A stretch of 64,000 nt of DNA from Acholoe squamosa (lineage: Eukaryota; Annelida; Polychaeta; Phyllodocida; Polynoidae): positions 3,968,001 through 4,032,000 of the forward strand of contig OX439050.1 in NCBI GenBank assembly GCA_949317995.1. Reading direction: 5' to 3'. Shown in pieces: positions 40,735 through 55,700 of this stretch. The notes under the pieces were generated by a model. It had not been told where the DNA came from. It did no database searches and saw nothing but the letters and a program-made list of their open reading frames with translations. Numbering within the stretch: position 1 is the first letter of the stretch; every line of letters starts with the position of its first letter. The position numbers were made by a program, and so were the translations under genes.

Positions 40735-43700
40735 CTGAACAAAAGAAAATAACATATATCTCTTATAGCGTATAAGTCATCCTTCAATGTCTATAGGAAC
40801 AGAACTATGATTTGCAGTTGTATGGCTGTGGTTATCAATAGGTTAATGATCATTGATACTGTATCGAATTTGTATAGAAACCTCATCAAACTGTTTACAG
40901 GTCATCTACAGTCCATATATAATACCAAAACCAAAAATAGGTATAGATTGACCCTGTGGTACTAAAACTGGAATGTAGGAGATGACAGTGTTGTATCACA
41001 TTTCATGACATTTTCCAATGAATATGAACTTCACCAAAAGTACTCTTAAAGCAATAGAATTTGTAACGCTCGTGTTTGAGTTATTCCATAATATACAACC
41101 CCAAGTCAAGGTTAACTTTGATTTTATTTCATCTCATTCTGGTATATATCATGTCACTACCCCTCCCTCACATGTTCTTTATGTCATGGCAGATACGACC
41201 GTTACTATAGAATAGTACCGGACATGCCGTATTCAATGGGGGGGATGGAATACAATGTGGCCGTATTCAATGGGTGTCCGCCATCTTGGATTCTGAACAG
41301 ATCTGAGCTGTGTTTCTCTATTTTAAAGCAAATTAACCCCGTAGGGCCATGACATAAATGCAAATGTCAACTCCCATGGAATATTTTTGCATCGTATTCC
41401 CCGAAGTGAGTCTGCCGCATTCAATGAGGCCTTATAGGGCGAGTTGAATGCGGGCAGACTCACTTCGGGGAATACGATGCAAAAATATTCAATGGTCGTT
41501 GACATTTGCTTATGTACCCATCAATCATTCTTCTTACTCATATCCCATTGGTTACAAACCCATGCTACTACCCCCTTCCCTACCCGTCTACCCTCATCTC
41601 TTTGATCCATACATACCGCCCCCTATACCCATAACATAATGTTAATAACATATCAAAGAAACAGAATGGGTGGTCATAGTATTCCTTCGATGAATTAAAA
41701 AAAAAGCTACCTTCTCTTGAGGATCCTTATACTGCAGTAATGGACCGTGTAACTTTCAACTAAAACCTTCTCTTGAAGGTGCCACACACCAGGTGGAGCT
41801 AGTGTGCAAGGGACTACACACCAGGTGGAGTTAGTGTGCAAGGGACTACACACCAGGTGGAGTTAGTGTGCAAGGGACTACACACCAGGTGGAGCTAGTA
41901 TGCAAGGGACTACACACCAGGTGGAGCTAGTGTGCAAGGGACTACACACCAGGTGGAGCTAGTATGCAAGGGACTACACACCAGGTGGAGCTAGTGTGCA
42001 AGGGACTACACACCAGGTGGAGTTAGTGTGCAAGGGACTACACACCAGGTGGAGTTAGTGTGCAAGGGACTACACACCAGGTGGAGCTAGTGTGCAAGGG
42101 ACTACACACCAGGTGGAGTTAGTGTGCAAGGGACTACACACCAGGTGGAGTTAGTGTGTAAGGGACTACACACCAGGTGGAGCTAGTGTGCAAGGGACTA
42201 CACACCAGGTGGAGTTAGTGTGCAAGGGACTACACACCAGGTGGAGCTAGTGTGCAAGGGACTACACACCAGGTGGAGCTAGTGTGCAAGGGACTACACA
42301 CCAGGTGGAGCTAGTGTGCAAGGGACTACACACCAGGTGGAGCTAGTGTGCAAGGGACTACACACCAGGTGGAGCTATTGTGCAAGAGACTACACACCAG
42401 GTGGAGCTAGTATGCAAGGGACTACACACCAGGTGGAGTTAGTGTGTATGTGGAGGTTCTTAAACCACTAGTTTTCTACCATTTAACCATACTTACACCG
42501 TTCATCTAGATAGCGGGCCAGGTCCAGTCTGCGGATACCCCGTAGAGCGTGTTGTAGGTCCTGTACTATGTTACTACCAGCGTACTGCTCCTGATACACC
42601 TTTAAAGATACCGGACCATATACTCTCAGTCTTTATGAAAGGTTGTTTGCCTTGTAGGCAGATTTGACCATTTTGGCATAAAACAGTACCACACCGTGGA
42701 TCCTGAAAGTGATGCAGAACTGAGGAAGAATTCTGACGTGGGGCCTATTTCTTTTTTTTTGCTTTTTTTGTTCTAGGACCTCCATATCTTGCGTGAACAT
42801 AATTTAAGTCCATGTGGTCAAGGTTCCATAATTTGTTTTTCTTAAATATAGCCATGGTTGCTTTGGTGATCAATTGAGGTTGTATGTCAGTTTTTCTCCC
42901 AGCATGTCAGTTTTTCAACCTCAAACACCTTTGATGGAATTACAGGTAGTAAAAACAATGTTAGGATGGCAGAAATCCCACCATAGGATAATGCACTAGT
43001 GGGTAAAGTAAATGGTTAAGTAGCTTAGAATTAAATCTCAAAGGTAGAAAATAGAGAGAATTTTCTCATGATGTAAGTTTTTCTACTAGCATGTCAGTTT
43101 TCATCAACTATGTCGGTTTTTCGCCCTAAAGTTTCCCAATCACATTCAAAGTAAAAAAAATGCATTAGACAAATATTTAAGAAGAAATATGAGTATGGGA
43201 AAAAGGTAGAGTGTAGGCTATTCATTTAAACATATGACTTAAATTTATAGGACCATGAAGAAACAACTATTTATGTCAGTTTTTTGGCCGGCATCTCAGT
43301 TTTTGCCCTCAAACACATTTGATGGAATTACCAGTAGTAAAGACAATGTTAGGATGACAGAAATTTACCATAGGATAATGCACTAGTGGGTAAAGTAAAT
43401 GTACCAGTACTTCAGAAGTAAATCTCAGAGTTAAAAAATAGAGACAGAATCTTCTCATTGTGTCAGTTTTTCACCCAACATATCAGTTTTTCGCCCAGCA
43501 TGTCAGTTTTTCACCCTAAAACACTTTTAATGGAATTACAGCTAGTAAAAGTAATGTTAGGATGGTAGAAATTTACCATAGGGTAATGCATTATTGGGCA
43601 AAGTAAATGTATAGGTAGTTTAGAATAAATCTCAGAAGGACAGAAGAGAGAACCATTTTTCTTATTGTGTGAGATTTCGCCTAGTGTGTCAGTCTTTTTG

Positions 43701-46700
43701 CCTGGTGTGTCAGATTTCGCCCTGTCAGATTTTACATCTGAAAATGTTTTCTACCCTGGAAAAGATTCAGGAACGAAAAACATTTCAGATGAAAAACTGT
43801 GAGGTGAGAAGGAGGGAGGGTGAGAGACTATTTGTAACTGGTAAGGGATAGATGAATATCTTGCTTGTTCACGTGAACATGGTTTTGCTGAAAATGCCTT
43901 TTCGTGTCAGTTTTCACCAATGTGTCAGTTTTTCGCCCTAATGTCAGGAAAAGGAGGAAAGATAAACCTTAGATAGACAGTAGGATCCTGTTCCTTTGGG
44001 AAATAAAGGAGCACCATAGCCCTCAAATAATGGGTGAACTTAAGACCACCCTATTTTTTATTAAAGCTTCTTTTTAGTAGTCCTCCTGATAAATAAAAGG
44101 ATTTAGACTTTATCACATTTGCTATCAATAAGGCCAAAAAGCAGGTTTCTATGATGCAGTCTATATGTCACAATAGACCAAATGTCCCCCAGAGGCTCCA
44201 CATACTTACTTCAATTAATGCTGCAAAGAGGTTTCTTTTGAGTCTGCTTGAACATTTCTTTTGATCATGACCATTAATTAGCCAAATTACTTTTCCTGCA
44301 TAATGTAATGATACTACTGATGTTGTACAATTAACTTTTACAAAACCCATGGTTGCACAATGCAGCACCTGATACCTTCAGTGTATTGCAACATCAAAGA
44401 TTACACTGGAGAAGCCTGCCACTGAGCGGTATGAGGCTCTTTGGTCATGTCACAGTGAATTAAGAATGGATTATGATTTCTTACGACCCGCATTAAAAAT
44501 TGGCCTTTCCAATGCTGTACAGATGTTCTGAGACACAAACCCTTCATATCATCATGAAAATATGCTTGCAACTTCCTTGTAGACCAGAATTATGTTGTTT
44601 TTTGTTATCTTTTTTTCTTGGGAACATTGGTGGCCATTTACCTTTTTTAAGCATTTAGGATGCTAAAAATTGATAGTTCAGTTTTTATTTTCAATATACA
44701 CCCAAAAATTAACTTAAACTGTTTCTCATCATACTCTATCAAAAGAAATACCTTTAGAGAGTGTTCCAGCTCATTATGATTCTAGTCCACACTGTAAGAA
44801 ATAATCGTTGAATCTACCAGTGATCTTTGTAAAACTGAACAGTGGGCCACCATAGTTGAATAGCATTGTAGGTTTTACAAGAAGCCCCAGGTGGCAGTAT
44901 GGGGGTACACAAATGTACAAAGAATCTCTGTGAAAATAGCGACAGATTTCTGGAAACTTTGGGACAAGGAATGCGCCATCATTTTGACTACATTATTTTA
45001 CAGTTCATTCATACCTTTAGCATGTCAGCCCCAGGGTCCAGTGTGTAGTCAGGGCATTGTTCCATCCTAATGGTGTCTAGTTTGTCAGCTGACATATCCA
45101 GGTGCACACCCAGGGTGTACCACTCCTGGTTTACTCCCTCTGCCAACTGTAGCAGCAGTCTGTCAGTCAGCTCTGTAAAATACATAAGCAAATGTCCACG
45201 ACAAGTGAATAATTTTGCATCGTATTCACCGAGGTGAGGCTGTCCGTATTCAACGATGCCTTATAGGCAGAGTTGAATGCGGACAGGCCTCACCAAGGTG
45301 AATGCGATGCAAAATTATTCACTGGAGTGGACATTTGTATTTATGTCATGGCCTAGGGGGTTATTTTGCTTTTAAATAAAGAAAAACTGCTCAGATCTGT
45401 TGAAAATCCAAGATGGCGGACACCCATTGAATACAGCCACATTGTATTCAATGCCCCCCATTGAATACGGCGGTTCTAGTACTAATCTATAGTGACGTTT
45501 GTATCAGCCATGACATAAAATGTAAAAATATAACTGTTTAATCTACCAGGGATCCCCATAAAACTGTCATTGTATTGCAGTGAACCAGTGTAGTTTTACA
45601 AGGAGATGGGTATGTACTAATACATTAATCCAATAGAACCCCTCAAAAGTTTAAAACCTGATTTACATTTACCTGTCTGTTGTCCTTCCCCTGTTGCAGT
45701 CCTCAGTGCATACACCAAATCACCACGGTGGATCTTCTCTAACGCTTGTGCCAACTCAACAACCTGAATTGAGATGAGTTTGACAAGTTGTTTATCTGAT
45801 GTTTGTTTTTTTTTAATTTTTTGGTCTACCTACTGGCAAATATCGAATGTGCACCACCATACAAATATAGTATACTCAAAAGATTATCTCAGTCTTATAT
45901 GGAATAGCATCACATTAGGCAGATTCTTCTTGTCTCGGCCGGGATAAGTCACTGACTTAAACAAATATGAAAAGCAGTTACAGACCTTTCTAATAGTAAT
46001 CAAGTAACACTAAGAATGGGGTCCTATCTAAAAGCAATAGCATGTAAATGAAGGTATTCCTTAGTGATATCACTGTTTATACCACGATTTGGCTATTTGA
46101 GGGCTTTTTTAGTGATAAACACCATGCGTTATATCAGTACAACCACACTGGTTTGACATTGAATCTAATATGTGCTGTCAGCTAACATCGGCAAATAACA
46201 CATTTGGATTTGACTTATGTATTATCCAGCAATCAATAAACCACACTTGGGCAAAGGTATCCATAATATAAAGAGTTATGGTACCTGGTTCTGGAGCGGC
46301 ACATGTTGCTTTGTCCTCCTCCACTCCTGCAGTAACCAGAGCGGCCATCGTTCAGCTTGGACTCGGCCTCGGTTATAGAGTTTGTTGATGATCTTTGTGT
46401 CGATGTTCAACTCAATGCCGAGTTTGTACCAGTCTGAGGAGAGCCGGGCCGACAGGTCCTCCATTAAGTCATCTGGTACTGAAATGATGTATATAGACAA
46501 TGGTGCATGAGAAAAAGTCACTGCTGAGGTGAGGTGGACCGAGCAAGTTTGACCAACAAGCCCTGTACTGCATACCCCTATGCAATAAATCTGCCCATAT
46601 TCCATTGCCAGTTGCAGCACCCTAAATGGCCAGATGACTGTTGACTCATCTATCAGATCCTCTGGTACTGAAATAGATGGAGGTGAAGGGACATGAGAAA

Positions 46701-49700
46701 TGGTCACAATCACACATGGCATAGGTAGTCCATGATCATCGATGATAAGAAATAACAGTTTTATTTCTTTTTAGAGAACTCATGTTTGATTTATGTGCAC
46801 GGGTAAATCCAGGGAGGTTATATTGTAAGGAGTGTCATAGTGAGAGACGGCAACTGATGCTTCCCTAGCTTCCCTAATGGCTCTGGAAACAGAGGGAAGA
46901 CATAGACTGAGAGAGTGTGCATTTTCATTGTTACATATGCCTAGGTTATAAATGAAGTGTTGTGTTCAGGTAATTTTCTAAACTAACTTTTTATGGGCCC
47001 TTTTTTGTGGGGGGAGGGATGGAATCTGATTTTTTTTGGCAGTTTTTTTGGTTGTTTTTTTTAACAAGTTTATTGACCAAAAGCTCATGTAGAAGCAACA
47101 CGTTCTACCGCAATAGTCAGAACAGGAACAAATGAACAACATACTAGGAATAGTTAATAAATAAGTGTAGTTACTATCCTAGAGAGTTTGTAGATTTACC
47201 ATTAAATATCAAATGTGTTGTAGTCAACACCACTATGACAAGGTTGTAGTCAACCACAGTCCATAATAATATTCCTTTTGTGTCAGGGGCACGTTGGCAA
47301 AGTTGTAGTCAACCACAAGTCCATTTTATAAATATACTAATTGTGTCAAAGACACAATGACGATGATAGGTATTCAGGAAGTCTATAACACATTTATCGA
47401 TGATATTATATTCTCTAGGTATTAAATTGATTATTAACACTATAAATATCAATGAAAAAATCATCACATCACAGTCATATGTTGTATAGTTCCTCGGTAT
47501 CAAGTTTACTCCTGTTCTATCTGGTTTAGGGGAGAAGCAACTAAGCAGTTAGGCCATTATTTAATAAGCTTAATTAATTTTGACTTAAATGCACTCCTTT
47601 TCTATAAATGGCCAAGTCTATATTTCTCTCGCTTTGGTCTTTCAGTATTCAGCTTCCTCTTGTCAGCAGCTCTGGTATTCCTCGGATGCATTACACAGTT
47701 TAGTGGGTCACTTGCATACCTGTAGATTATACTGACTAAGTGGCGTTTTCGTCACAAGTCGGTCTACTTTGCATACTTTGTGTAGTTTGTTTACAGACTG
47801 TTCTCCGACCTTCTTCTTGGTGCAAATATGTAAACCATTATTCTGATGTACTTGTAGGTGCCGGACCAATGTGACTGGACCAGAGTCATGCATAAAATCA
47901 CAGTACTCCATTATTGGTACAATGGCCTGTTTATATATTGTTGTACTAGCTTCCAGTGTCAGATACTTCCTGCATTTTCTCATTTGGGTCAATTTGGTTG
48001 CTACATGGTTATCCACAGTCTCCATCTGCTTTCTAAAGGTCAGGTCATGGTCTAACCAAACTCCTAAGTATTTGAACTCTCCAACAGTGCCTAGGATGCT
48101 GTTTTCCATTTCGAGGTTTATTCCTCTGATCAGCTCACACTTGGTGTTTGGAATGAACCACATACTCTTCGTTTTACCTAGTTGTGGTGTTAATCTATTT
48201 GTACGACACCAGGCTTCAACTGAGTTCAGATCATACTGAAGTAAAGTCCCTAATACGATGGGCGTCTTTACCGGTATGGACTAGTATGGACCAAATCGTC
48301 AGCATAAAGTATTGGGGTCATATTTGATATCACCTCGGTTATATCATTTATGTAATACAAAAAGAGGAGTGGGCCAAGTACACTATCTTGGGAAACATCA
48401 TAGGTGATTTCACATGGTATTGACTTAGTGTCGTTGGCCATAGTTCGACAAGTTTGTTGCTCAAGGTAGCTGGACAATAGTTTGAGTGCATTTAGGGATA
48501 GTCCATAATTCTTCATCGAGACATGGAAGACCCACCCCCCTTTAAACACATGGAAGACCCCCCCCCCCTCCAAAAGGAAATCACTCCAAAATAAACAAAT
48601 GTCCCCACCAACCCACAAGCCTGTTATATAAACACATTTTTTACATTTGAAATGTTGTAGAAATAGCTGTCAAATGAAGTTGCATCTATTGTTCTGTGAT
48701 ATTGAATTCTGAGGAAATTGATATTTTGACTGGGAAGATAGGTTTAACTCATTATTATAGGGGGGGGCATAACAAATTTACCCTTTTTTAAGCATAAAAG
48801 TCCACATGCCACTATAGATCAAAGCAGGGCGTGAAAATTCTCTGCGCCTCTGGCGTGGGGGGGCACAAACATTTTTGACTGTTGTCTGTGAGTATAATGA
48901 GCATAGCCTTGGTATCAAACAGTGTCACTATACACCCTCTATTAATTTGAACAACTGCAAGCTTATTACCTCAACTCAAAATATAGACCATCTGTGCTGT
49001 TTAAAATCAATGCTGTGGGGAAATGTCAGAAAATGCCAGATAAAAAGATCCAGAATTTAATCCACTATAAAAATGGCCACTTTTGGACAAAATGACCCGA
49101 AATTTAGTCCTTTTTTTATACATCTTGCAGGCACATAAAAATACTCAATCCCCTCCCCGAACTCCTAATAAAGAAAATAAGTGCTGTCCCTTACCAATGG
49201 CAAACCTTTATACTTACATCGTTGTATATTGGCATGGTCTGTCCTGGTGCACTCTCCCCTGTTCTTGTCCTCTCCTTGTCTCAGTTTATGAGCCATAATT
49301 TATCCTTCAGGAATGCCTAAACGGAAGCCTAATATAAAGGCTAAACAGAGGTCCTATACATAGACCTAAACTGAAGCTTAAAATGAGGCTTAAACAGAAA
49401 CCACTGACAAGCCTGCTGATGTGTCTGTATATATGTAGCAATCACCACAATATACAATCAGGCACAAATAAAAGTCTTCACAAAGGCCACAGATAACCTA
49501 GAACATCAAACTATTAAGACAAAGTGCCTGTGTACATACACAAACCACCTCAGTATAGGCCTCTGTAATCCAACAGAATGCTAGTGACTGCCTCAGCCGC
49601 ACCTCCCTCAATGATGGACCCTCACCCTGACTCGCGATTGCTCCGCATAGTATATTATTAGGGTTATACTTAGTATTATACATAGTAACCACGCTTCATC

Positions 49701-52700
49701 CTAAATATCGCATAACGCTTGAGGAGTTTCCCCAGGATGGGGCATTCCCGGGTGGGTAGATTGAGAATATAGTCAGTGGGATGGGCTGGGCTGGGAAGTA
49801 CCTGTAAAACCATGGGTATAACTAGTCCACTGCTATTGGTCTCCATAGTGCCTCCATACTAAGGATGGAAGACATAGAGTGCTGTCACCTTGTGTTAAAC
49901 AGCCAAGCTGTATTGTGGTCTCATGGACATATTTCCCAGTTACCCAGGCAGGATACCTATGACGGCGGTCTAGCTAGTCCTGAGGACTAAGGTGCCTGGC
50001 GCTGACGCAAACACACAGACTCTATGCGGAGCCCCCCACGGTGAGCATAGGTGCGCGGCGTAGTGGTAGTCCTCAGGACTATAGCTAATAATGCGATGCT
50101 TAAGTCTAAAGCTACTAGTAACTAGTAAGGCCATCCTTAGTCCTGGGGACTAGGTGATAGTTAAGCCCACAACTAAACTATACCGGTCAAGTGCTGGGGA
50201 TAAAAGCATAGTCCTAAGGACTAAAGCCTAGTCTCCAGGACTAAGAATATGAGGATATTGTCCTAGGAACTAATTGTACATTCCCATGAATTACCTTGCA
50301 GACCGCATGACTTTGTATAAGACTGTGCTTTTAGCCTCCAGGACTAAGCTTTTAGCCCCTGGGGACTAATTCGTAGACTCAGGGACTACTTGTTTAGTCC
50401 TGAGGACTACAAAAACATTTGCCTAGTCCTTAGGACTAATGCATGTGGTTCTGAGGACTAAGATCTAGTCCTCAGGACCAGCTGGACTGAAATAGTAGTC
50501 CCTGGGACTATGTCTCTAGTCCCCAGGACTACATCTTTAGCCCTCAGGACTTAACAGTTAGTCCCTGGGACTGAACCTTGTACCAGGGTATAGATATGGA
50601 AAAGTCTGCGTTGATCAATTTCTAGCCTTCAGGACCATTCTTCTAGCCCGAGGTCTACACTTTAAGTCCCTAGGACTAAAGTTGTAGGCCTCAGGACTAA
50701 CATCCAATCACCAGGAATGTCTCTAGTCACTAGCAGTAGCACTAGGTCACTAGCACTAGATGTGTAGTCCTCAGGGCTAAAATATCATCCTGAGGACTAT
50801 AATGTTTAGTCCTCAGGACTAAGTTTTTAGTCCCAGCGACTATGTCTTTCTAGCATCGGAGGCTGTTCCATGTACTCATGTTGTCGTAGAAATAAAACGT
50901 AGGGCCTTAGTCCCAAGGATTATGTTCTAGTCCCTAGAACTATATGTTTAGTCCCCGGGACTAGACAGACAGGCTTTGAAGCTACAAGGCAAGTCCTGGG
51001 GACTAAAAAGTAGCCCCAGGGGCTAAAATCCTAGTCCCCAGGACCAAACCTTGACTCCCCATGAGCATGCATCTAGTCCCTAGCAGTTTCAGCATTGTTA
51101 CTTAGATTCAAAGCCTAGGCCTATAGTCCCTGGGACTACACAGTAGCCCAGGGACTATAGACACAGTCCTAGGGACTAGATCATAGTCCTTGGGACTGAG
51201 ACCCTGGCTCATAATCATCCAAGAGTAGCGAATAGTCATGGTGCCCTGGGGATGGCATTCATAGTCCCAGGGACCGCCTGTTTAGTCCTGAGGACTAAAC
51301 TGTAGCATGCATAGTAAGGGCGCGTTCTAGTCCCCAGGACTAGATGTCGGCGCGTGGCTGCTGCTGGCCGCTGCAGCGTACGCGGCAAACAGGGGCAGCG
51401 TGGACGCGCCAGGCACCTTAGTCCTCAGGACTAGCTAGACCGCCGTCATCGGTATCCTGCGTTACCCAGTCATTTGTTGTTTTGTGTATTGAGGGGGGGG
51501 GGGGGTGGGGGGTATTTCTCACTGCCAAAAAATAAAAAAAATAAATAAAAATCACTTACATGTGTGGATTGATGGGTGATTTTAAACATATCTCACTAAT
51601 GATTAGTGGCATTTAACTATTAATTCACCCATGGTGTCCTGTACTTTGTAGGTGTTCGCAGTTTTTAGATTAGGGTTAGACGAGGCACACACCATCATAG
51701 AGTCATAACAAACATGACCCATATGAATAGTTTCTTAGCCACCTTCAGGCTGGAGACATTGTTACCATACTGTTGTGTCCAGCGCCTCAGCGGTATTTGA
51801 TTTGGTGGCCTCAATTCCCCGGTACTTATAGGAGACAGGCCCTTATTCAGACTCTATTTCTAGTGCTTAAGAAAACTTTAATTTCTACATAGAAATGAGA
51901 AAAGAAAATTGTCTCAGATTTGAGTTTTTTCTGTCACAGACATCAACCACAGAGATATGAAACCTCACACCATAAACATTCTGATATCCTTATTTTTTAT
52001 CACATTTCCAGATAAATCCATATGGGGAAAATTAAATTATGAAGTTCATTCCATTTTGGTCAGACAATTATAATCTGCTGAAGGAAAGGGAAAACCAAAC
52101 AACAAATTAATATAGACTTAACAATTTTATTCTCTTCTGTATATAATGCAAAAATATACAAATCTGAATCCGTAGAATATCGCTCTTTGGAAAATTAAGC
52201 AATCCATTTCGATATAGGATATATTGTCGTATACAAGAATATAATGCCGTTTCTTACTCAACCATTCAAATGTTTTCCTTACAGGAATACTTTGTTCTTG
52301 AATAAGCAGGAAATAATATCTTTATAATATATGGTACAAAAGGAAAACATACTTCTGGGGCTAAGTCCTTTATAAAAGTCCATTTATACAGGAGTGCATC
52401 ATGCCCATTGATGCACTAACGAAGTGCTGGAGAGTATCTTCCCAACTACTTCATTGGTGCATCATGCCAACCCTCTAAGATGGAGTGTAACAATCCCGCG
52501 GTGTTGACATGATGCATGAATGCAGACCTGGCGAGTAACTTGCCAGAGTTATTCGCCAGGCTACATCGACACGGCCTCTGTATGCCTATGGCTACATCGA
52601 CACGGCCTCTGTATGCCTATGGCTACATCAACACGGCCTCTATATGCCTATGGCCACATGGACACGGCCTCTATATGCCTATGGCCACATGGACACGGCC

Positions 52701-55700
52701 TCTGTATGCCTATGGCTACATCGACACGGCCTCTGTATGCCTTTGGCTACATCAACACGGCCTCTGTATGCCTTTGGCTACATCAACACGGCCTCTGTAT
52801 GCCTATGGCTACATCGACACGGCCTCTGTATGTCTATGGCTACATGGACACGGCCTCTGTATGCCTTTGGCTACATCGACACGGCCTCTGTATGCCTATG
52901 GCTACATCGACACGGCCTCTGTATGCCTATGGCTACATCGACACGGCCTCTGTATGCCTATGGCTACATCGATACGGCCTCTGTATACCTATGGCTACAT
53001 TGACACGGCCTCTGTATGCCTATGGCTACATCGACACGGCCTCTGTATGCCTATGGCTACATCGACACGGCCTCTGTATGCCTATGGCTACATCAACACA
53101 GCCTCTGTATGCCTATGGCTACATCGACACGGCCTCTGTATGCCTATGGCTACATGGACACAGCCTCTGTATGCCTTTGGCTAAATCAACACGGCCTCTG
53201 TATGCCTTTGGCTACATCAACACGGCCTCTGTATGCCTATGTCTACATCGATACGGCCTCTGCATACCTATGGCTACATTGACAGGGCCACTGTATGCCT
53301 ATGGCTACATTGACACGGCCTCTGTATGCCTATGGCTACATGGACACGGCCTCTGTATGCCTATGGCTACATCGACAGGGCCATTGTATGCCTATGGCTA
53401 CATCGACACAGCCTCTGTATGCCTATGGCTACATGGACACGGCCTCTGTATGCCTACGTCTACATCGATACGGCCTCTGTATACCTATGGCTACATTGAC
53501 AGGGCCACTGTATGCCTATGGCTACATCGACACGGCCTCTGTATGCCTATGGCTACATGGACACGGCCTCTGTATGCCTACGTCTACATCGATACGGCCT
53601 CTGTATACCTATGGCTACATTGACAGGGCCACTGTATGCCTATGGCTACATCGACACGGCCTCTGTATGCCTATGGCTACATCGACACGGCCTCTGTATG
53701 CCTATGGCTACATCGACAGGGCCATTGTATGCCTATGGCTACATCGACACGGCCTCTGTATGCCTATGGCTACATGGACACGGCCTCTGTATGCCTATGG
53801 CTACATGGACACGGCCTCTGTATGCCTTTGGCTACATCGACACGGCCTCTGTATGCCTATGGCTACATCAACACCGCCTCTGTATACCTATGGCTACATC
53901 AACACTGCCTCTGTATGCCTATGGCTACATCGACACAGCCTCTGTATACCTATGGCTACATCAACACCGCCTCTGTATGCCTATGGCTACATCGACACGG
54001 CCTCTGTATGCCTATGGCTACACCAACACCGCCTCTGTATGCCTATAGGGCATGACGATGCAGCATCAATGCAGACCTGGCTATTAACTTGAGTAACTCG
54101 CCAGGACCGCATTCATGCATCATGACTGTACCTGTATTACCTCTGTGAACCCAGGGCTATATATATATGACCATATATTGGATACATCGACAAAGGCTGT
54201 CATATAACATTTCATTGGTAAATCAATGGGACTCTCCTTCATATCATGAAAAAGGGTGTTTTTTTCTTTGGTAGAAACTAGACTCTGGGACTTTTTACAA
54301 AATCATGTGATATACTTCATATAACATTCTATTCTAGATTAATTATGTACATATATATGTTTGTGATTTGCTACAGCAATTATATATATATATGCATACA
54401 AAAATTAATATCAACCTTGGTTACATCGTTTTATCGGGTTTATGTTACAGAAGATCTATAGATTTTAAACCTTTAAGCCTTTAAAGACCGCTAATGTAGG
54501 AGTGCTTCATGTCCATTGGTTGGGATGATGCACCAATGAAGAGCTGGCAAATAGACTCACCAGCACTTCATTGGTGCATTATGACAGCCTTTAGGCTGGA
54601 TGTACTAAATGAAGCAGCTGGAAGGCACAAAATAAAACTTTGTCCTGGCTTTTTGTCGATTCATGACAGACTTCTATTTATAATATTTTTCTTCCTGGCG
54701 TATTGCCATTATAATTCTAATGTTAATCGCACAGCGACAGGCATGCAATATTTTTATCGTTTTTTTATCGTTTATATTGCAGGAAATCCAGCCCTCAAAC
54801 AGCTTTAATTTAGCATAAATCTAAATCTTCTTACTGTTGGTATCTTGTATGGTAGTATTTCCTATCCTCATATATGCACTAATACAAGAACGCAGGTTAA
54901 ATCGCGCACCAACCTGACTTACAGGTATACCAAGGGGCCCTGCCTACATTTACCACAACTGTTATATTACATCTATTCACATGTATATGTGAGGGAAGCT
55001 AAGGAGAAAGGTACCTCCCTGCGGCATCATTAGTATTGGGTTTGACCACTTCTACATAGAACATTTTCATAACTGAACACAGCCCTAGGAATCAGAGTGG
55101 ACTGCCAGGGAATTCATATGAGCGATAATAGGGGTTATATAGTATAGTGCCAGTAGGTACAGACCCAGGAGTACAAAGTTATATTCCACAACAAGGTATA
55201 AAAGGATGAGCACCATTTTTGTGAGCAAGATGTGGTTAAGATGACAGAAGAAAATAGACATATTGATCCCTAATGTTATAGCGAGAGGGCTGTATCATCG
55301 AACCCAACAGTAGACTCCAAATACCATTATTAACTTGGATCTTTTATCCAATCCAAGAAATTTACAGATATTTCACATTTCATCAAGTGATCAAGAAATC
55401 TGCTTAGGGTGAGAGTAGAAAAGAGTACATCAGAGTATGTTATTGATTATCATCTGTCCTATGAATGTTACCAAACACATGTAAATGCCATTTATTGACT
55501 GAAGTTTTTACTAGAGAATGCATTGGTTAACGGAACTTATTGGAAATACAAAATTATTGTGGAACACCTTTTAACAAGCACTATTTCAAATGTAAGATGT
55601 GCCTCTAATGACTTTGCACAACCTGATTTTACATTTTATTTCAATATTAGCATACAACCTAAGGAACTGGTGATTCAGTGAAATGACATTGAGGTGCTAT

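Noticed and set aside
41787-42455. CRISPR-like array of 32-bp direct repeats
   Set aside because: The repeats abut with no unique spacers, and the context is a eukaryotic intron. It is a minisatellite.
49948-51460. Array of transcription terminators or restriction-like sites
   Set aside because: The palindromes lie between matched TIRs with a 9-bp duplication, so they are part of one mobile element.
52516-54092. Long ORFs (222, 367, 265, 178 codons) with a repeated YAYGYIDTASVCLWL sequence
   Set aside because: They exist in all three plus frames because a 31-bp unit lacks stops; no start context, homology or codon bias supports a protein.
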